A program made the translations under genes and the position numbers. Below the pieces are notes generated by a model. It saw only the letters and a program-made list of their open reading frames with translations. It was not told the origin of the DNA and did no database searches. A DNA stretch of 6,798 nt from Schlesneria sp. (GTDB lineage: Bacteria > Planctomycetota > Planctomycetia > Planctomycetales > Planctomycetaceae): the NCBI GenBank assembly GCA_025353525.1, contig JANXOO010000274.1, positions 1 through 6,798 of the forward strand, read 5' to 3'. Every line of letters starts with the position of its first letter. Position 1 is the stretch's first letter. Positions 6,687 through 6,798 of the stretch are shown in pieces.

Positions 6687-6798
6687 ATGTGTTGCGAAGG
6701 GCTTTTGAGTGGGACCAGACGAGAGGTACTTCCCGATGGCCCTGTGCATATACCACGCGCGGCCTGGTTTGAGGCCATTGAGAAATCCAGCGACACCT
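6687..6798 (+). CDS. Possible start of a rightward gene, cut by the right edge
   Basis: From ATG at 6687 the plus frame stays open for 37 codons to the edge and reads like a plausible N-terminus, including REVLPDGPVHIPRAAWFEA. An in-frame TAA lies two codons before the ATG, so the start would be fixed closely, but there is no good Shine-Dalgarno. I recognise no family. A competing frame starts at ATG 6736 with GAGAGG nine bases upstream, and all three minus frames are also open across much of this stretch, so open frame alone means little here. If real, the gene would be divergent from the kinase and share its upstream region. Confidence 0.25.
   Translation, partial: MCCEGLLSGTRREVLPDGPVHIPRAAWFEAIEKSSDT

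Noticed and set aside
6679..6706. AAAAGC ... GCTTTT as an intrinsic terminator
   Set aside because: The stem is only 6 bp, AT-rich, with a 16-base loop and a T run of four, and no gene ends just before it on the plus strand.
6736..6798. Alternative plus-strand start with GAGAGG upstream
   Set aside because: Only 21 codons are visible and the residues look less protein-like than the frame from 6687. It cannot be judged without more sequence.

Overview
This window looks like a chromosomal piece of a planctomycete. The main reason is the adjacent pair of a DUF1549/DUF1553 protein (the PSCyt2/PSD1 type) and a twin-arginine DUF1501 protein. These families are strongly expanded in Planctomycetota and their relatives. 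A large membrane Hanks-type Ser/Thr kinase next to an ECF sigma factor, plus a moderately GC-rich composition, also fit that phylum. Genus or species cannot be named from the sequence alone.

All four confident genes lie on the minus strand, so they read from right to left. From the right: an upstream region (about 6485-6686) with a probable extended -10 promoter and a 104-bp imperfect inverted repeat. Next is an 885-residue kinase (GTG start, 6484 to 3827). A 230-bp gap follows, holding a 118-bp inverted-repeat element (3631-3748). Then comes a 203-residue ECF sigma factor (3596 to 2985). A 251-bp gap holds a possible promoter and a 10-bp-arm inverted repeat. After it is a secreted 524-residue DUF1549/DUF1553 protein with a CxxCH motif (2733 to 1159). 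Fourteen bases further on starts a Tat-type DUF1501 protein that runs off the left edge. The right edge (from about 6687) may hold the start of a rightward gene, but this is weak.

Inferred working model: the kinase has a cytoplasmic catalytic domain, one membrane helix and a roughly 550-residue extracytoplasmic repeat domain that could sense something in the envelope. No anti-sigma gene is visible. The sigma factor carries Ser57 at the last position of the usually acidic DAED-type motif of region 2.2, so kinase phosphorylation could restore a charge needed to bind RNA polymerase. The DUF1549/DUF1553-DUF1501 pair would be the exported output and may or may not be under this sigma factor. The kinase-sigma link follows a pattern known in Planctomycetes. 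The specific switch and target assignment are hypotheses.
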